This document shows, in pieces, positions 61,240-62,071 of a stretch of DNA of 62,071 nt. Made by a program: the position numbers and the translations under genes. Source of the DNA: Verrucomicrobiales bacterium (GTDB lineage Bacteria > Verrucomicrobiota > Verrucomicrobiia > Verrucomicrobiales > DEV007). A model generated the notes under the pieces. It did no database searches, was not told the DNA's origin, and saw only the letters and a program-made list of their open reading frames with translations. How positions within the stretch are numbered: position 1 is the stretch's first letter; each line of letters begins with the position of its first letter. The DNA lies in the NCBI GenBank assembly GCA_002698785.1, contig PAAG01000017.1, forward strand, positions 1 to 62,071, given 5' to 3'.

Positions 61240-61311
61240 GCACGGGTAGCTCAGTGGTAGAGCGACTGGTTTACACCCAGTTGGTCGGGGGTTCAAATCC
61301 CTCCCCGTGCA
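61240..61311 (+). tRNA. tRNA-Val(UAC)
   Basis: 72-nt cloverleaf: acceptor GCACGGG / CCCGTGC, D arm GCTCAGTGGTAGAGC, anticodon stem ACTGG / CCAGT around loop TTTACAC with anticodon TAC, and T arm GGGGG-TTCAAAT-CCCTC. The discriminator is A, and CCA is not encoded. The following T-run (ATTTTTTC) can terminate it. It reads GUA-type valine codons. Confidence 0.95.
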
Positions 61312-61354
61312 TTTTTTCTTATCTCCCGGCCGCATTTCTTGAGGGAGAGCCGCA

Positions 61355-61639
61355 ATGCACCGAGGCGTTGATTCGAAAACGCCTGACTCGTGTTCCGCGA
61401 AAATCAAAATCGCTGAAATCAGGAATTATGGTTCAGTAGCGATTCTCATCGACGAGTTCGCTCCTTCTAAGCTGACTCCCCTCATTGTTCCTCCTTCTGA
61501 AAAATCCAGTATCTCTCATACGGTCCCCAACTTTCATTCTTTGAATTCGTCGATGTATCCTATAGGGAGATCTCGTTTATTGTTTACGCTCTACAACGAG
61601 AGATTGCTGGCGAATGCGTACATAGAGGGGGCAAGTTAA
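61355..61639 (+). CDS. Possible small protein, doubtful
   Basis: 94 codons from ATG, preceded by a good GGGAGAG ribosome-binding site. The predicted product is serine-rich (SSISHTVPNFHSLNSSMYP) with no signal peptide or recognised domain. Part of its N-terminus lies opposite the known spurious antisense frame of the tRNA region. Codon use is not obviously wrong, but nothing else supports it. Confidence 0.25.
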   Translation: MHRGVDSKTPDSCSAKIKIAEIRNYGSVAILIDEFAPSKLTPLIVPPSEKSSISHTVPNFHSLNSSMYPIGRSRLLFTLYNERLLANAYIEGAS

Positions 61640-61757
61640 GGATTGTTTTGTCTTAATGATTACGAGTGTTCCAAACGTGCTAGAGAGGCTGATCAGCTTT
61701 AATTCGTCATCATCTGAGGCGGAGTTTAATTCTGCAAATCGCTAATCGTAGAAAGAA

Positions 61758-61892
61758 TTGCAGCAGCATTTTTGGACTTTCGAATGGCACAGCCAGCGGG
61801 GCACTTACGGGATGTATTTGTTTGATGAGCCGCACACGGTGGGAGGTTACCGACTATTCGTTCATGGTTTCCTTATCGAACTGGTCTGGTAA
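61758..61892 (+). CDS. Possible 44-residue protein or 5'-truncated gene remnant
   Basis: A TTG start after AGAAAGA gives a 44-residue frame whose composition (four Trp, several His and Tyr, blocks FWTFEWHSQRGTYGMYLF and GGYRLFVHGFLIELVW) looks like real protein rather than noise. An in-frame TAG lies just upstream, so it is either very short or the end of a gene whose start has decayed. I do not recognise the family. Confidence 0.3.
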   Translation: MQQHFWTFEWHSQRGTYGMYLFDEPHTVGGYRLFVHGFLIELVW

Positions 61893-62071
61893 TTTAATTT
61901 CTGTGTTTGTCGGTAAGCTAGGGTGTGTTCGAAAATCAGGATGGACGCGAATTTTTTCGATGTATTTAGAGATCAGGCCCCGCGAGCGGGGCGTATGTGG
62001 GGAGAAGCGCGTCCCTTGCGCCACCTCACTTTGTTGCTCCTCAGTCGCGGGGGAAACCCCGCTTCTTCGAA

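Larger units (their letters stand above)
61312..62071. other. 760-bp gene-poor end after the tRNA
   Basis: This stretch holds no recognisable long gene. A possible 94-codon frame and a possible 44-residue frame are listed separately. Near the end are strong GC hairpins: GGCCCCGC-gagc-style arms around 61976-61990, and GCGGGG-GAAA-CCCCGC (62047-62062) with a perfect GNRA-type tetraloop. Base composition is lower in GC than the genes to the left until about 61970. A tRNA next to a gene-poor, compositionally different segment could mark an old integration site; no attachment repeat was found. Confidence 0.5.

Noticed and set aside
61174-61407. Minus-strand frame across the tRNA
   Set aside because: It encodes the well-known artefact (GRDLNPRPTGCKPVALPLSY) produced by reading a tRNA antisense.
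1-62071. CRISPR array or toxin-antitoxin pair
   Set aside because: No regularly spaced repeats and no small gene pair with toxin-like features were seen.

Overview
The window looks like chromosome of a Verrucomicrobiota-type bacterium (PVC superphylum), probably aquatic. This is inferred from the gene families: four secreted formylglycine-type sulfatases, two PVC-type membrane-bound dehydrogenases with HEAT repeats and a C-terminal CxxCH haem site (one fused to a ThuA domain), a twin-arginine Gfo/Idh/MocA oxidoreductase, a sialidase-like BNR protein, a fused membrane/spermidine-synthase-like protein and several small planctomycete-style cytochrome or redoxin lipoproteins. There is no rRNA, CRISPR array, prophage or intact transposase. 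One tRNA gene, tRNA-Val(UAC), lies near the right end.

Layout. 1-9 kb: a truncated fused spermidine-synthase-like gene, a metallo-beta-lactamase-fold DUF4336 / VOC gene pair, the DEAH helicase hrpA, a 212-bp MITE-like inverted-repeat element, and three small envelope genes. 9-23 kb: two paralogous cold-shock/DUF1294 membrane proteins flanking two dehydrogenases, small haem and zinc-ribbon proteins, an LRR-like protein, Gfo/Idh, a GH25 lysozyme, a BNR protein, a coiled-coil protein, an alpha-toroid protein and phosphofructokinase. 23-29 kb: a second spermidine-synthase-like protein, a Cache-type adenylate/guanylate cyclase, a sulfatase and a TPR-like protein. 29-33 kb: a three-gene iron/siderophore operon (PepSY membrane protein, TonB receptor, PKHD dioxygenase) with a palindromic operator over its promoter. 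33-46 kb: a sulfatase, a Calx-beta-like secreted protein, a deacetylase-like protein, a cysteine-poor sirtuin, the 1493-residue ThuA/dehydrogenase fusion and a Ca-type P-ATPase.

46-51 kb holds the most interesting locus: a tightly coupled minus-strand operon encoding an orphan ZnuA-like lipoprotein, a CnrY-like one-TM protein, a CnrX metal sensor that keeps all five nickel/cobalt ligands at exactly the spacing I recall for CnrX, an ECF sigma factor, and a TonB-dependent receptor. The Cnr-type trans-envelope switch is known from nickel/cobalt efflux; here it is linked to outer-membrane uptake.

51-62 kb: a transglutaminase-like protein with an altered catalytic histidine position, a redoxin, secreted MsrB, a sulfatase-dehydrogenase pair, a methyltransferase, a two-domain sulfatase, tRNA-Val and a 760-bp gene-poor end. 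Two copies of a promoter-plus-hairpin unit, at 2.3 and 53.4 kb, suggest a dispersed regulatory element. Many genes fit breakdown of sulfated polysaccharide in the periplasm (sulfatases, dehydrogenases, BNR protein, Gfo/Idh), with metal and iron acquisition alongside.
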